64,000 nucleotides of DNA, taken from positions 116,921 to 180,920 of the forward strand of contig DYJC01000011.1 in assembly GCA_020723305.1 (NCBI GenBank). The letters run 5' to 3'. The notes beneath the pieces were generated by a model. The model worked only from the letters and a program-made list of their open reading frames with translations, did no database searches and was not told where the DNA came from. This DNA is from Desulfosudis oleivorans. Its GTDB lineage: Bacteria; Desulfobacterota; Desulfobacteria; Desulfobacterales; SURF-7. Both the position numbers and the translations under genes were made by a program. Shown piece by piece: positions 16,206 to 25,058 of this stretch (its first letter is position 1; each line of letters opens with the position of its first letter).

Positions 16206-16910
16206 ATGAACATACTTGTTGCAATCATCGCCTACAACGAAGAAGCCAATATCGCAGACACGATCCATGACCTGCAGTCCAATAATTTCGGATATGATCT
16301 GATCGTTATCGATGATGGTTCATATGACCGAACCAAAAAGATTTGTCAGGATCTGAATGTTCCTGTTCTTTCACATTCCATGAATATCGGCAGTTTTGGA
16401 GCGGTAAAAACCTATTTCATTTATGCTTTCCGTTATCAATACGACATCTTATGCCAGTTTGACGGAGACGGCCAGCATATTGCCGCTGAACTGTCCACCA
16501 TCATTGATCCGATTCGCAACAAGCAGGCGGATTATGTCATTGGTTCCCGATATATTGAAAAGCATGGATATCAATCGACAGCACTGCGAAGAACAGGCAT
16601 CAAACTGTTTTCAAAGTTGGCCTCCCGTACAATCGGTAAAAAAATTACCGACTCGACATCCGGATTTCGGGCATATAATCGCAACGTGATCGAGTTGTTC
16701 GGAAAACGATACCCCTATGAAATTCATGACACCATTCAACTGCTCCTGTTGGCTCATTATCATGGAGCCCGCATTCAGGAAGTACCCGTAAAAATGAAAG
16801 CAAGACAGCATGGCACATCCGAATTTAATGCAGTCCATTCCGTCAAATATTTTTTGCGGGTGTTTGTGAATTTTATTGGATGTTCCTTACAGAAAAACCA
16901 AATTAGATAA
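16206..16910 (+). CDS. Family 2 glycosyltransferase (dolichol-phosphate mannosyltransferase-like)
   Basis: 234 residues of GT-A fold: ILVAIIAYNEEANI, the nucleotide-binding VIDDGSYDRT, the metal-binding DGDGQH, and DSTSGFRAYNR with the polyprenyl-phosphate-linked GT2 pattern. No membrane helices follow the catalytic domain, so it is the soluble type. These enzymes make polyprenyl-phosphate-linked sugars at the inner face of the inner membrane, the donors needed by GT-C enzymes such as the two upstream. The DUF2304 gene that follows is its usual partner. From here on the sequence is more GC-rich than the preceding genes. Confidence 0.9.
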   Translation: MNILVAIIAYNEEANIADTIHDLQSNNFGYDLIVIDDGSYDRTKKICQDLNVPVLSHSMNIGSFGAVKTYFIYAFRYQYDILCQFDGDGQHIAAELSTIIDPIRNKQADYVIGSRYIEKHGYQSTALRRTGIKLFSKLASRTIGKKITDSTSGFRAYNRNVIELFGKRYPYEIHDTIQLLLLAHYHGARIQEVPVKMKARQHGTSEFNAVHSVKYFLRVFVNFIGCSLQKNQIR

Positions 16911-16927
16911 AAGGATGGAAACCAAAA

Positions 16928-17284
16928 ATGGGGCTGAAAATAAAAATAATCTCTTTTGTGGTCGGTTCTGTCTTTTTTTTGTTTATCCTGTTCGCACTTA
17001 AAAGAAACAATATCTCTCCATTGCCGACTTGCCTGTGGATCATAATCTCATTATTTCTGCTTTCCGTTCCAATACTGGAGCCATTTTATAAATGGATCTC
17101 CGTTTCGATTATCGGCATCCAGGATGCCAGACATATTATTTACATTGCAATAATCGGTTTTCTTATGGTCTATGCATTTGCTCTCGAATTGAAAGTAAAT
17201 CGTCTTTCAGACAGGGTTCAGAATTTAATCAGTCATCATGCGATTATCGAGCACCGGCTGGATGAAAGAGAGAAGCATTGTTGA
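16928..17284 (+). CDS. DUF2304 family small membrane protein
   Basis: 118 residues with three hydrophobic segments (about 6-22, 32-50 and 72-90) and a charged, coiled-coil-like C-terminal tail (ELKVNRLSDRVQNLI). Size, layout and position directly after a dolichol-phosphate-type GT2 gene match the DUF2304 family, whose members are thought to assist or anchor the neighbouring glycosyltransferase; that role is inferred from gene neighbourhoods. Its 3' end overlaps the next gene by 7 bp. Confidence 0.8.
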   Translation: MGLKIKIISFVVGSVFFLFILFALKRNNISPLPTCLWIIISLFLLSVPILEPFYKWISVSIIGIQDARHIIYIAIIGFLMVYAFALELKVNRLSDRVQNLISHHAIIEHRLDEREKHC

Positions 17285-19065
17285 AGGAGAGAAAAATACG
17301 CATTGTTCAGGTGGCGACCGTTCCTGAGTTTTTCTGGTCTTTTTTCAAGGGGCAGGTTGAATATCTAAACGATAATCGCTTTGATATTCATCTGGTATGC
17401 TCATCCGGTGAGTTGACGGAAGAGCTTGAGGGTTGGCCCGGGCAGGTCCATAGCATTGAAATACTGCGTAAAATATCACCGCTGCAGGATCTGGTAACAC
17501 TGGGGAAGATTATTAAGCTGTTGATCCGTTTGCGGCCTGCAATCGTTCATGCCCACACCAGCAAAGCCGGGTTGATTGCAATGATTGCCTCACGGCTTAC
17601 TTTTGTTCCGGTTTGCATTTATACCATTCACGGTTACCGTTGGGTCGGTTTGAAAGGAACCGGCAAAGCACTAATCAAGGCGGCCAACCGCCTGACCTGT
17701 TTTTTGGCCGACAAGGTCTTTTGCGTCAGCAGATCCAATTTTCAGGTTGGCTGTAACAATAAAATTTTTAATCCTTCCAAAGCATCGGTTTTATGCCAAG
17801 GGAGTATAAACGGCGTTGATTCGAGTTTACGGTTCAATCCGGCTGTCGTGAACAAAAGAGGGGTGATTCGTTCCAGGTTGGGAATCGGGAAAAATGAAAT
17901 CGTTTTCTGCTTTGTCGGAAGAATCGTTCGCGATAAAGGTGTTCACGAACTTGCAGCAGCCTGGCAGATGTTACGAAAGGAGTATGATCATGTTCACCTC
18001 GTGATGATCGGCAAAATAGAAGCCGGTGATCCTGTCAACGATAACTCAATGCAAATTCTCCGTAATGATTCCCGTGTGCATTTATTAGGCTTTCAAAAAG
18101 ATGTTCCGTCCTACTTCAGTGCGGTTGATGTTCTTGTATTGCCGACGTACCGGGAAGGTTTCCCTGTAACTCCCCTGGAAGCTTCTGCAATGGAACTACC
18201 GGTAATTGCTTCAAACATACCGGGATGCATCGATGCTGTAAAACACGAACAAACAGGGTTGCTCATAAAACCCAAAAGTATGGAAAGTTTAAAAAACGCT
18301 ATGCAGTTTTTTATTCAACATCCGGAGTTTATAAAAATTTATGGGAAAAATGGTCGGGAATTTGTTATGAAAAATTTTCGTCCGGAAAAAATATGGGAAG
18401 CGATAGCAGGCGAATACCGCCGGACTCTGGAAACAGACGTACAAAAAAAAGTGCTTCCGATGCAGACGTTGAAACGGTTTATGGACATTTTGATCGCTTA
18501 TTCCGGATTCATCATTTTATCTCCAATACTATTGTTTACCGCAATCGCCATATATTTCAGTATGGGACGACCGCTCCTGTTTTACCAGCTACGTGCCGGA
18601 AAAAACGGCAAATCCTTCTATCTGATTAAATTTCGAACCATGACCGATGGACGTGATGTAAACGGCAATCTATTGCCTGATGATAAGCGCCTTACCAGAA
18701 TCGGGAGACTTATCCGGGCAACAAGTTTGGATGAGTTGCCGCAATTAATCAATATCATCCGGGGGGAAATGAGTGTTGTCGGACCACGTCCTCTGCCGAT
18801 AACATATCTGACACGTTATACGGATGAACAGAAGCTACGGCATGAAATGAAGCCGGGTATTACAGGTTGGGTGGCGGTCAATTATCGCGGCAAAGACAAA
18901 TCTTGGGATGAAAAGTTCGCACAAGACGTCTGGTATATAAAGAACTGGAGCATTACCCTGGATATCAAAATCATAGCGTTGACGTTTCTGGTGATGTTCC
19001 GAAAATTTATCATTAATCGTACAGGGGAGACGACATCGAGTGAATATACCGGTCAGTCGATCTGA
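17278..19065 (+). CDS. Fused GT4 glycosyltransferase and phosphoglycosyl transferase (PglA + PglC-like)
   Basis: 595 residues. Residues 1-380 are a GT-B GT4 enzyme (QVATVPEFFWSFFKGQ, VHAHTSKAGLIAMIASR, VGRIVRDKGVHELAAAW, PTYREGFPVTPLEASAMELPV). Residues ~395-595 are a monotopic phosphoglycosyl transferase: the re-entrant helix near LKRFMDILIAYSGF, LIKFRTMTD, the catalytic Asp-Glu pair D485-E486 in SLDELPQL, and GEMSVVGPRPLP. The second part would put a sugar-1-phosphate on undecaprenyl phosphate and the first would add the second sugar, so one polypeptide could carry out the first two assembly steps. In Campylobacter these are separate proteins, PglC and PglA. It starts at TTG 17278 or 17281 and overlaps the DUF2304 gene. 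Confidence 0.9.
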   Translation: MLKERKIRIVQVATVPEFFWSFFKGQVEYLNDNRFDIHLVCSSGELTEELEGWPGQVHSIEILRKISPLQDLVTLGKIIKLLIRLRPAIVHAHTSKAGLIAMIASRLTFVPVCIYTIHGYRWVGLKGTGKALIKAANRLTCFLADKVFCVSRSNFQVGCNNKIFNPSKASVLCQGSINGVDSSLRFNPAVVNKRGVIRSRLGIGKNEIVFCFVGRIVRDKGVHELAAAWQMLRKEYDHVHLVMIGKIEAGDPVNDNSMQILRNDSRVHLLGFQKDVPSYFSAVDVLVLPTYREGFPVTPLEASAMELPVIASNIPGCIDAVKHEQTGLLIKPKSMESLKNAMQFFIQHPEFIKIYGKNGREFVMKNFRPEKIWEAIAGEYRRTLETDVQKKVLPMQTLKRFMDILIAYSGFIILSPILLFTAIAIYFSMGRPLLFYQLRAGKNGKSFYLIKFRTMTDGRDVNGNLLPDDKRLTRIGRLIRATSLDELPQLINIIRGEMSVVGPRPLPITYLTRYTDEQKLRHEMKPGITGWVAVNYRGKDKSWDEKFAQDVWYIKNWSITLDIKIIALTFLVMFRKFIINRTGETTSSEYTGQSI

Positions 19066-19114
19066 AAAATGCCCTATGGATCTATCTGAGAATGAAAAAA
19101 TATAAGGAGATGAA

Positions 19115-20038
19115 ATGGTAATACCTAAACGACAACGGGGAGGCAGCATTACCGCGGAAGATATCAAGCAAACATTGCAGTCTGAAGGAATTCAGGCCGA
19201 AATTGAAGGGAACCTGAATGCGCTGCCCTCGCATGTTGCACCTTTTGACAAGGCCGGAAAAGGTTCGCTGACGTTTTATCTGGGAGATGATGAAGATGCC
19301 GTGTCTCATCTGGCGGATTGTGTCATGATTTGTAAGCAGCCTTTTAAATCCATTCGTGACCGAGTAACTTTCATTCTGGTTGGAGATCCGAGATTGTGTT
19401 TTGCGATTATTGCACAGGAATTTCTTCCTCCCCTGCCGCAACCCGGAGTTGACCCGACTGCGATCGTAGATCCTGCATCAGACATCCATCCCTCAGCCTA
19501 CATCGGCCCTCATTGTGTAATCGAGAAATCCAAGATCGGGGAAGGTACAGTCATTCATTCCGGGGTGAAAATCTATGCCGGGACGGAAATCGGCCGGAAT
19601 GTTGAAATTGAATCCGGAGCGGTTGTCGGAGCATCCGGTGTCGGACGATCTGTCGGCCCGGATGGGCGGCATTGGCTTTTCCCTCATTTTGGGAAAACAA
19701 TCATAGAAGATGATGTGTTTATCGGTTCCTGTTCGATTATTACTCGTGGAGTGCTGGGGAATACCGTTCTTGAAAAAGGATGTCGAATCAATGCCTCGGT
19801 TGTTATTGCTCATAACTGCCGGATCGGAAAATATACCGTGGTTTCAATCGGTGTTACCATTTCAGGCAGCAGTGTTGTGGGCGATGGATGTTTTATTGGA
19901 AGCAGTTCCGCTCTAAGGGAAGGGGTCAGACTGGGCCGGAACATTGTTGTCGGGCTCGGGGCGGTTGTTACAAAAAGTTTTGAAGAGGATGACATTGTGA
20001 TTATCGGCAATCCAGCCAGACTTTTGAAAAAAGAGTAG
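19115..20038 (+). CDS. LpxD-like left-handed beta-helix N-acyltransferase
   Basis: 307 residues. The N-terminal ~110 residues resemble the uridine-binding domain of LpxD (GSLTFYLGDDEDAVSHL), then hexapeptide repeats run from about residue 112 (VDPTAIVDPASDIHPSAYIG) to 300. The catalytic His is in VVIAHNCRIGKY, equivalent to the LpxD active site. LpxD itself N-acylates UDP-3-O-acyl-glucosamine in lipid A synthesis; here the gene lies among glycan genes, next to a PIG-L deacetylase and a PglD-like enzyme. It more probably re-acylates an amino sugar. AAGGAGATGAA precedes the ATG. It is shorter than typical LpxD (~340). Confidence 0.8.
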   Translation: MVIPKRQRGGSITAEDIKQTLQSEGIQAEIEGNLNALPSHVAPFDKAGKGSLTFYLGDDEDAVSHLADCVMICKQPFKSIRDRVTFILVGDPRLCFAIIAQEFLPPLPQPGVDPTAIVDPASDIHPSAYIGPHCVIEKSKIGEGTVIHSGVKIYAGTEIGRNVEIESGAVVGASGVGRSVGPDGRHWLFPHFGKTIIEDDVFIGSCSIITRGVLGNTVLEKGCRINASVVIAHNCRIGKYTVVSIGVTISGSSVVGDGCFIGSSSALREGVRLGRNIVVGLGAVVTKSFEEDDIVIIGNPARLLKKE

Positions 20039-20070
20039 TGATTTTCAACATCAAAGGGACAGTATATAAA

Positions 20071-20730
20071 ATGAATAAAATACTGATAATCGCCCCTCAT
20101 CCGGATGATGAAATATTAGGGTGTGGAGGGACAATTGCGAGGTGTTCATCGGCAGGAGATGAGGTTTTTGTTTTAATTGTTACCAAAGGTGACGACCTGT
20201 TCGATTCCAAACTGATTGAAGATGGAAGAAGAGAAACCATAGAAGCGGACCAGTATCTCGGAGTGAAACAAACGTTTTTTTCTGATCTGCCATCCATCAA
20301 GTTGGATACATTACCGCAATATCAAATCAATGAGAAAATATCCGATTATATCAAAAAGGTTTGCCCAAACATTATTTTTATCCCATTTTATGGTGATTTG
20401 AACCAGGATCATCAGATTGTACATAACGCCTGTATTGTCGCCTCCAGGCCAGGGTTGTCTTCCGTAAAAGAAATATATTGCTATGAGGCCGCTTCTTCGA
20501 CCAACTGGAACATACCTGGGATTTCGGTGAACTTTACCCCGAATGTTTTTTTTGACATTACGGATACTATTGAAAAGAAAAAAAAGGCATTTCAGATTTT
20601 CAAATCACAAATTCGTAAATTTCCACATCCAAGATCGACCGAATTTATTGAAAGCTTGAGCATGTATCGTGGTGCATCGGCGGGCGTTAAGAATGCAGAA
20701 GCTTTCATGCAGATACGGAAAGTACTCTAA
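20071..20730 (+). CDS. PIG-L/LmbE family N-deacetylase
   Basis: 219 residues from the ATG at 20071 (AAAGGGA lies about 10 bases upstream; an in-frame GTG at 20038 would add residues unrelated to the family). The zinc site is APHPDDEILGCGG (H10, D13) near the N-terminus and DLNQDHQIVHNA further on. Family members remove an N-acetyl group from GlcNAc-containing substrates (GPI precursor, mycothiol, bacillithiol). Next to an LpxD-like and a PglD-like acyltransferase, it suggests a deacetylation and re-acylation step on an amino sugar. Confidence 0.9.
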   Translation: MNKILIIAPHPDDEILGCGGTIARCSSAGDEVFVLIVTKGDDLFDSKLIEDGRRETIEADQYLGVKQTFFSDLPSIKLDTLPQYQINEKISDYIKKVCPNIIFIPFYGDLNQDHQIVHNACIVASRPGLSSVKEIYCYEAASSTNWNIPGISVNFTPNVFFDITDTIEKKKKAFQIFKSQIRKFPHPRSTEFIESLSMYRGASAGVKNAEAFMQIRKVL

Positions 20731-20752
20731 TAGACATAAAGAGCGATTACCC

Positions 20753-21403
20753 ATGGAAAACATTCTGATTGTTGGGGCCGGTGGGCACGGTCAAGTCGTT
20801 GCGGATATTCTCCTTCAAAGTTATCGATCCGGAACTTCCGGCAAACCGACCGGTTATCTGGATGATGATCCCGAACTTCAAGGAAAAACTTTTCTTGGTT
20901 TACCGGTATTGGGACCATTTTCTTCCATTTCGGAGATACAGCATTATGCCGTCATTGTCGCAATTGGAAATAATCAACTGCGGAAGAAGTTGTTTCTGCA
21001 GTATCAGGAAAAACAGGTTCGATTCGTTAATGCAATCCATCCAAAATCGGTCCTGGCCAATGATGTCAAACTTGGTGTCGGGAACATGATATGTGCAGGG
21101 GTTGTCCTCAACCCTGGAAGCGATATCGGTGATAATGTGATTATCAACACCGGCGCAACCATTGATCATCATAATCAGATTGAAAGTCATGTACATATCG
21201 CACCCGGAGTAACCATTGGCGGTGAAGTAACGGTAGGGGAGGGTACCTTGGTCGGAATCGGTGCAACACTTCTTCCAAGAGTTAAAATCGGCAGGTGGTC
21301 CACGGTCGGAGCAGGAGCTGTCGCATGCCGTGATGTGCCGGATCGGACAACGGTAGTCGGAGTTCCTGCGCTAATAAAAACGGATAACAATTTAACAAGT
21401 TGA
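20753..21403 (+). CDS. PglD/NeuD-like sugar O/N-acetyltransferase
   Basis: 216 residues from the ATG at 20753; a longer in-frame reading runs into the previous gene and is not used. An N-terminal Rossmann-like substrate domain (ILIVGAGGHGQVVADIL, GYLDDDPELQGK) is followed by a left-handed beta-helix (NTGATIDHHNQIESHVHIAP, VGIGATLLPRVKIGRWSTVG). The catalytic His is in DHHNQI. PglD acetylates the 4-amino group of UDP-4-amino-4,6-dideoxy-GlcNAc to give UDP-diNAc-bacillosamine, and the next gene encodes the matching aminotransferase. The 4,6-dehydratase (PglF) of this pathway is not in the window. Confidence 0.88.
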   Translation: MENILIVGAGGHGQVVADILLQSYRSGTSGKPTGYLDDDPELQGKTFLGLPVLGPFSSISEIQHYAVIVAIGNNQLRKKLFLQYQEKQVRFVNAIHPKSVLANDVKLGVGNMICAGVVLNPGSDIGDNVIINTGATIDHHNQIESHVHIAPGVTIGGEVTVGEGTLVGIGATLLPRVKIGRWSTVGAGAVACRDVPDRTTVVGVPALIKTDNNLTS

Positions 21404-21410
21404 TCATTTC

Positions 21411-22589
21411 ATGACGGAAAAATACGATATCTTTTTGTCACCGCCCCATATGGGCGGTGAAGAGCTGAAATATATCCATGAGGCATTTGAAAGCAATTAT
21501 ATTGCACCTCACGGATCCATGATTGATGCCTTTGAACGTGACATGGCCGAACTGACAGGCTTTCCACATGCAGTGGCAGTCTCGAGCGGCACTGCGGCGA
21601 TGCATCTGGTGATGTATATTTTGGGTGTAAGGCCCGGTGATGAAGTGTTTTCATCCTCTCTGACCTTTATCGGAAGCATCAGTCCGGTTTTGTTTCTTGG
21701 AGGTGTTCCGGTTTTTATTGATTCGGACTCCACAACCTGGAATATGGATTTGAATCTGCTTTCTAAAGAGATGGAGTACTGTGCAAGAAAAAACAGACTT
21801 CCGAAGGTTGTTGTATCAACAGATATATACGGTCAATGTAACAGCATTTACGATCTTCTTCAGATATGCAATCGATATGAAGTCCCATTAGTCATTGATG
21901 CTGCTGAATCACTGGGGGCGGAATATAAGAATATCGACGGTAGATCCGACAGGGATGGGTTACGGGCACTTATCTACTCATTTAACGGCAATAAGATTAT
22001 CACCACATCAGGCGGCGGGATGATCGTATCGGATGACGGCTTGCTGGTTGAATATGCCCGCAAGCTTGCCTCACAGGCTCGCGAACCGTTCCCGCACTAT
22101 GAACATATTGAAGTCGGGTACAACTGCCGGATGAGCAATATACTGGCAGCGATCGGAAGAGGACAACTGCAGGTATTGCCGGAACGGGTGGCGCAAAAGA
22201 AAAAAATTTACAACTATTACTTTCAGGCACTGCATGAAATCCCCGGTATTGACTTCATGCCGGAAGGCCCCTTTGGGATTTCCAACAAATGGCTTACCGT
22301 AATTTTAATTACACCTGATCTTTTCGGAGCCGACAGGGAACAGGTTCGGAATGCTTTGGAGGCCGAGAGGATTGAAAGCCGTCCGGTATGGAAGCCAATG
22401 CATATGCAGCCAATTTTTACCAATGACTCGTCTTCATTAAAAAAAACGTATCGCGCCAGAACAGTAGGCGGCAAAATCTCTGAAGATCTGTTCAACCGCG
22501 GATTGTGTCTCCCTTCCGGAACCGCGCTTACCGAAGACGATCTAGACCGGATCATCCATGTCATAGGCAAACAACGAAAAAATGGGTAG
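21411..22589 (+). CDS. DegT/DnrJ/EryC1-family aminotransferase (PglE-like)
   Basis: 392 residues with the PLP-dependent fold type I aminotransferase pattern: SPPHMGGEEL at the start, VSSGTAAMHLVMYILGV, VVSTDIYGQC, VIDAAESLGA (Asp contacting PLP), and SFNGNKIITTSGGGM with the PLP lysine K195. The start and the NGNKIITTSGGGM block are those of PglE-type 4-aminotransferases, which make UDP-4-amino-4,6-dideoxy-GlcNAc from the 4-keto sugar with glutamate. Placed 7 bp after the PglD-like gene, it supports bacillosamine-type sugar synthesis. Its stop overlaps the next gene by 8 bp. Confidence 0.9.
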   Translation: MTEKYDIFLSPPHMGGEELKYIHEAFESNYIAPHGSMIDAFERDMAELTGFPHAVAVSSGTAAMHLVMYILGVRPGDEVFSSSLTFIGSISPVLFLGGVPVFIDSDSTTWNMDLNLLSKEMEYCARKNRLPKVVVSTDIYGQCNSIYDLLQICNRYEVPLVIDAAESLGAEYKNIDGRSDRDGLRALIYSFNGNKIITTSGGGMIVSDDGLLVEYARKLASQAREPFPHYEHIEVGYNCRMSNILAAIGRGQLQVLPERVAQKKKIYNYYFQALHEIPGIDFMPEGPFGISNKWLTVILITPDLFGADREQVRNALEAERIESRPVWKPMHMQPIFTNDSSSLKKTYRARTVGGKISEDLFNRGLCLPSGTALTEDDLDRIIHVIGKQRKNG

Positions 22590-24387
22590 AATCAACCAAA
22601 TCGGTAGTCAGATGATCCTGGGAATGATGATTTTTCTGTGGCTGATATCGGTCGCAATTTCCCTGAATCATCTTTTTTTTGATCACCGCATTCTTGTATT
22701 ACCGGTTTATACGATTGGTGTTATCGGATGGCTCACACTCATTATTACCATCGCCTATCTTGGATTTTCCTGCTGGAAACAACTACTGCTCATCGGGCTG
22801 TTTTTTTTTTGCAGCGGTTATCTGACAGGACCTTATCTGGAACCGCCATCCGATCCTCTTGAACATACGCGATTTGCCTACCGGTTTTGTGAAAAAAATT
22901 CACAGGAATTAAAACTCATCAGCGATGATCTCTGGCATTACAGCATGATGACCGTCTTTATGTGTAATTCTGCACGTTCTCAGGATCCGGATCATACACT
23001 TTTACACCTGGATCTGCTGAACGGAGCCATCTGGAGCATTCTAATGTGCGGACTGTTTATCCTTACCCGATCCGCTGGTGTTCCGGCCCGTTGGGCTCTG
23101 ATCGGTGCTGTCATTGCCTTTCTTTTTATGGGAACCAATAGATTTAGTTATTTTTCCTACTATTCGTTTTCGGCAGGTGCCTCTTCGCTCCTTATTTGCT
23201 GGTTGTGGACGGCAATGTTTTTCTTTCAAAAAAATGGGAAATCGATTCTTGTCGGTGTAACCTGTTTTCTCATCTGCTTGCCGGTGCTGCTCAGCAATCA
23301 TAAACAGGAGGCAGTTTTTCTCAGCTTTATCACAGCTGTATGGCTGCTGATTAATGCCCATCAGCGGATATGGCAATTGCTGAGACAGGCCGGTTTCCGT
23401 AATCCGGAAGGAAGTCGAAATCCGATCCGGTATACTTATATCCTGCTTGTATTTTCTGTTTTCTTTCTATTGCCGCAGTTCGAGTGGTTTCAAAAATTTT
23501 TTACCATGACTTTTATCGGCAATAAATGGGATGCAAATCAGGATCTGGTCTATTCTGTTCATGGGATTCATCTTTTCGGTAAAATCTGGGCAAACCGTGT
23601 ATTTGAAACATTTGGTCTGCTTGGTTGGATGCCCATTCTTCTGATTGTTCCTTTTTTTTGGCCGGGATTGTTTTCAGTGGATACGGATAGAAGAAATCGA
23701 TGTCTCCTCCTATGGCTGTTGCCCATTATCGGATATGGTGTCCCTTTGTTTCATTTTATATGGGCATCCAACGTGGATGCCGGTGTTTACTATCGTCTTA
23801 CATACTGCTCCATGGCATGGGTGCCGATCACCTTTTTTTTCCATCAACTGGAGCATCGATTTTCACTTGTTTTTGAAAATCAAGATGAAAATAAAAAAAC
23901 AACCCGAAGGATTTTCTGCACAGTGTGTCTGGTCTTCTTATTTTTGACAGCCACCGTCCGATCCGGTCCAATATACGGAAAATTTGATCATATTCTGATG
24001 GAGACACGGCCATGGTGGCCGGCATGGAAAGATATGATCTCTAAAATACTGCAAGAGCGTGACAACCGGCCGGTTTTTACAGATCCTCAGACATCGTCGG
24101 TGCTCGCCGGTGTATTTAATTATCCGATTGCATACAAATTCAGAGAATTCAGAAGAAAAGATATTATCGATTTAAAGAATTTTGAAAAAAACTATCCAAA
24201 CTTCAGATGTATCGTAAACCTGATCGGGTTTACGCCATCATGGCTGCCTGTTGAAACCGTTCATTGGATACCGGATGTTGCGAATACTTCCCTGTACTAT
24301 TCTTATGAAGATATCACCGGCAATGAGCTGAACGAGTTGCTCCGGAGAATACAACCTGCCGGATACCAGGTTTTTTACGAAAAATGA
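22582..24387 (+). CDS. Large polytopic membrane protein, possible GT-C fold
   Basis: 601 residues, at least ten hydrophobic segments, ending in a soluble domain of about 120 residues (PVFTDPQTSSVLAGVFNYPI and on). After the second or third helix there is a loop with acidic and aromatic residues (YLEPPSDPLEHTRFAYRF, SDDLWHYSM) that could be the catalytic loop of a GT-C glycosyltransferase or an O-antigen polymerase/ligase-like enzyme. I cannot assign a family. It overlaps the aminotransferase gene by 8 bp and the next gene by 4 bp, so it belongs to the same unit. Confidence 0.65.
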   Translation: MGRINQIGSQMILGMMIFLWLISVAISLNHLFFDHRILVLPVYTIGVIGWLTLIITIAYLGFSCWKQLLLIGLFFFCSGYLTGPYLEPPSDPLEHTRFAYRFCEKNSQELKLISDDLWHYSMMTVFMCNSARSQDPDHTLLHLDLLNGAIWSILMCGLFILTRSAGVPARWALIGAVIAFLFMGTNRFSYFSYYSFSAGASSLLICWLWTAMFFFQKNGKSILVGVTCFLICLPVLLSNHKQEAVFLSFITAVWLLINAHQRIWQLLRQAGFRNPEGSRNPIRYTYILLVFSVFFLLPQFEWFQKFFTMTFIGNKWDANQDLVYSVHGIHLFGKIWANRVFETFGLLGWMPILLIVPFFWPGLFSVDTDRRNRCLLLWLLPIIGYGVPLFHFIWASNVDAGVYYRLTYCSMAWVPITFFFHQLEHRFSLVFENQDENKKTTRRIFCTVCLVFLFLTATVRSGPIYGKFDHILMETRPWWPAWKDMISKILQERDNRPVFTDPQTSSVLAGVFNYPIAYKFREFRRKDIIDLKNFEKNYPNFRCIVNLIGFTPSWLPVETVHWIPDVANTSLYYSYEDITGNELNELLRRIQPAGYQVFYEK

Positions 24388-25052
24388 TGAATGGATTCCT
24401 GATGGATCAAAGGGGAAAATGGTTATTGTTTTTGAAAGACAGTCTGATCGCCGCTATTATCATTACAGTAATTACCGGCATTCCTGATCTGGTTTACTAC
24501 TGGATGGAAGCGCGGAAAATCCATATAGCGGTTGATATTAAATCCTCCGAAAATTCGGTAGCACAATTATATTACGATATCGGCAACCAGTTCAACGAAA
24601 AGGATTCAGACTCCAGGCCGATATTGTCCGATATCGGTTTTCAGACTTTACGATTTCAGCTTCCGCAACAAGCCATCTATAATCTGCGGTTTGATCCCAT
24701 GATGAACGCCGGAAAATGCGCTTTACAAAACATCCGGGTAGTTGACGGATTCAACCAGGTGGTCCGGATAATAGACCTGAGTGTGATGCAAAGGTTGGAT
24801 CAAATTCAGAACGTTTCGATTCAAAACGGTCAAATGCAGTTTGAAATTCAGCCGGGAAGTTGTGACCCAACGATATATTTTGATTTGAAATATCCTGTAT
24901 TCTTTCAGTCAAATACAAGTAAGATCGGTTTTGTAAAAAAAGCACTCATGAGTATTGCCCGGCCCATCATTGCGGTTTTTTTACTGTCATTATTTTGTAT
25001 GATGTTCATCATTGCTGATTTGAAAGAATCCTCAGTCGAACCGTTCATATAA
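24384..25052 (+). CDS. Two-helix membrane protein with periplasmic LRFDP-module
   Basis: 222 residues: membrane helix at ~16-34, an extracytoplasmic beta-rich domain at ~45-185, a second helix at ~192-212 and a short tail. The middle domain contains the pattern A-x-L-Y-Y-D-x-G, then FQLPQQAIYNLRFDPM (LRFDP at 101-105), then ALQNIRVVDG. A closely similar block is present in the 1368-residue protein encoded at 27202-31308 (residues ~565-640). No known function; a sugar-binding beta-sandwich is my guess. It overlaps the preceding gene by 4 bp and ends 6 bp before the ABC permease, so a role in export or chain recognition is plausible. Confidence 0.7.
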   Translation: MMNGFLMDQRGKWLLFLKDSLIAAIIITVITGIPDLVYYWMEARKIHIAVDIKSSENSVAQLYYDIGNQFNEKDSDSRPILSDIGFQTLRFQLPQQAIYNLRFDPMMNAGKCALQNIRVVDGFNQVVRIIDLSVMQRLDQIQNVSIQNGQMQFEIQPGSCDPTIYFDLKYPVFFQSNTSKIGFVKKALMSIARPIIAVFLLSLFCMMFIIADLKESSVEPFI

Positions 25053-25058
25053 GGAAAT

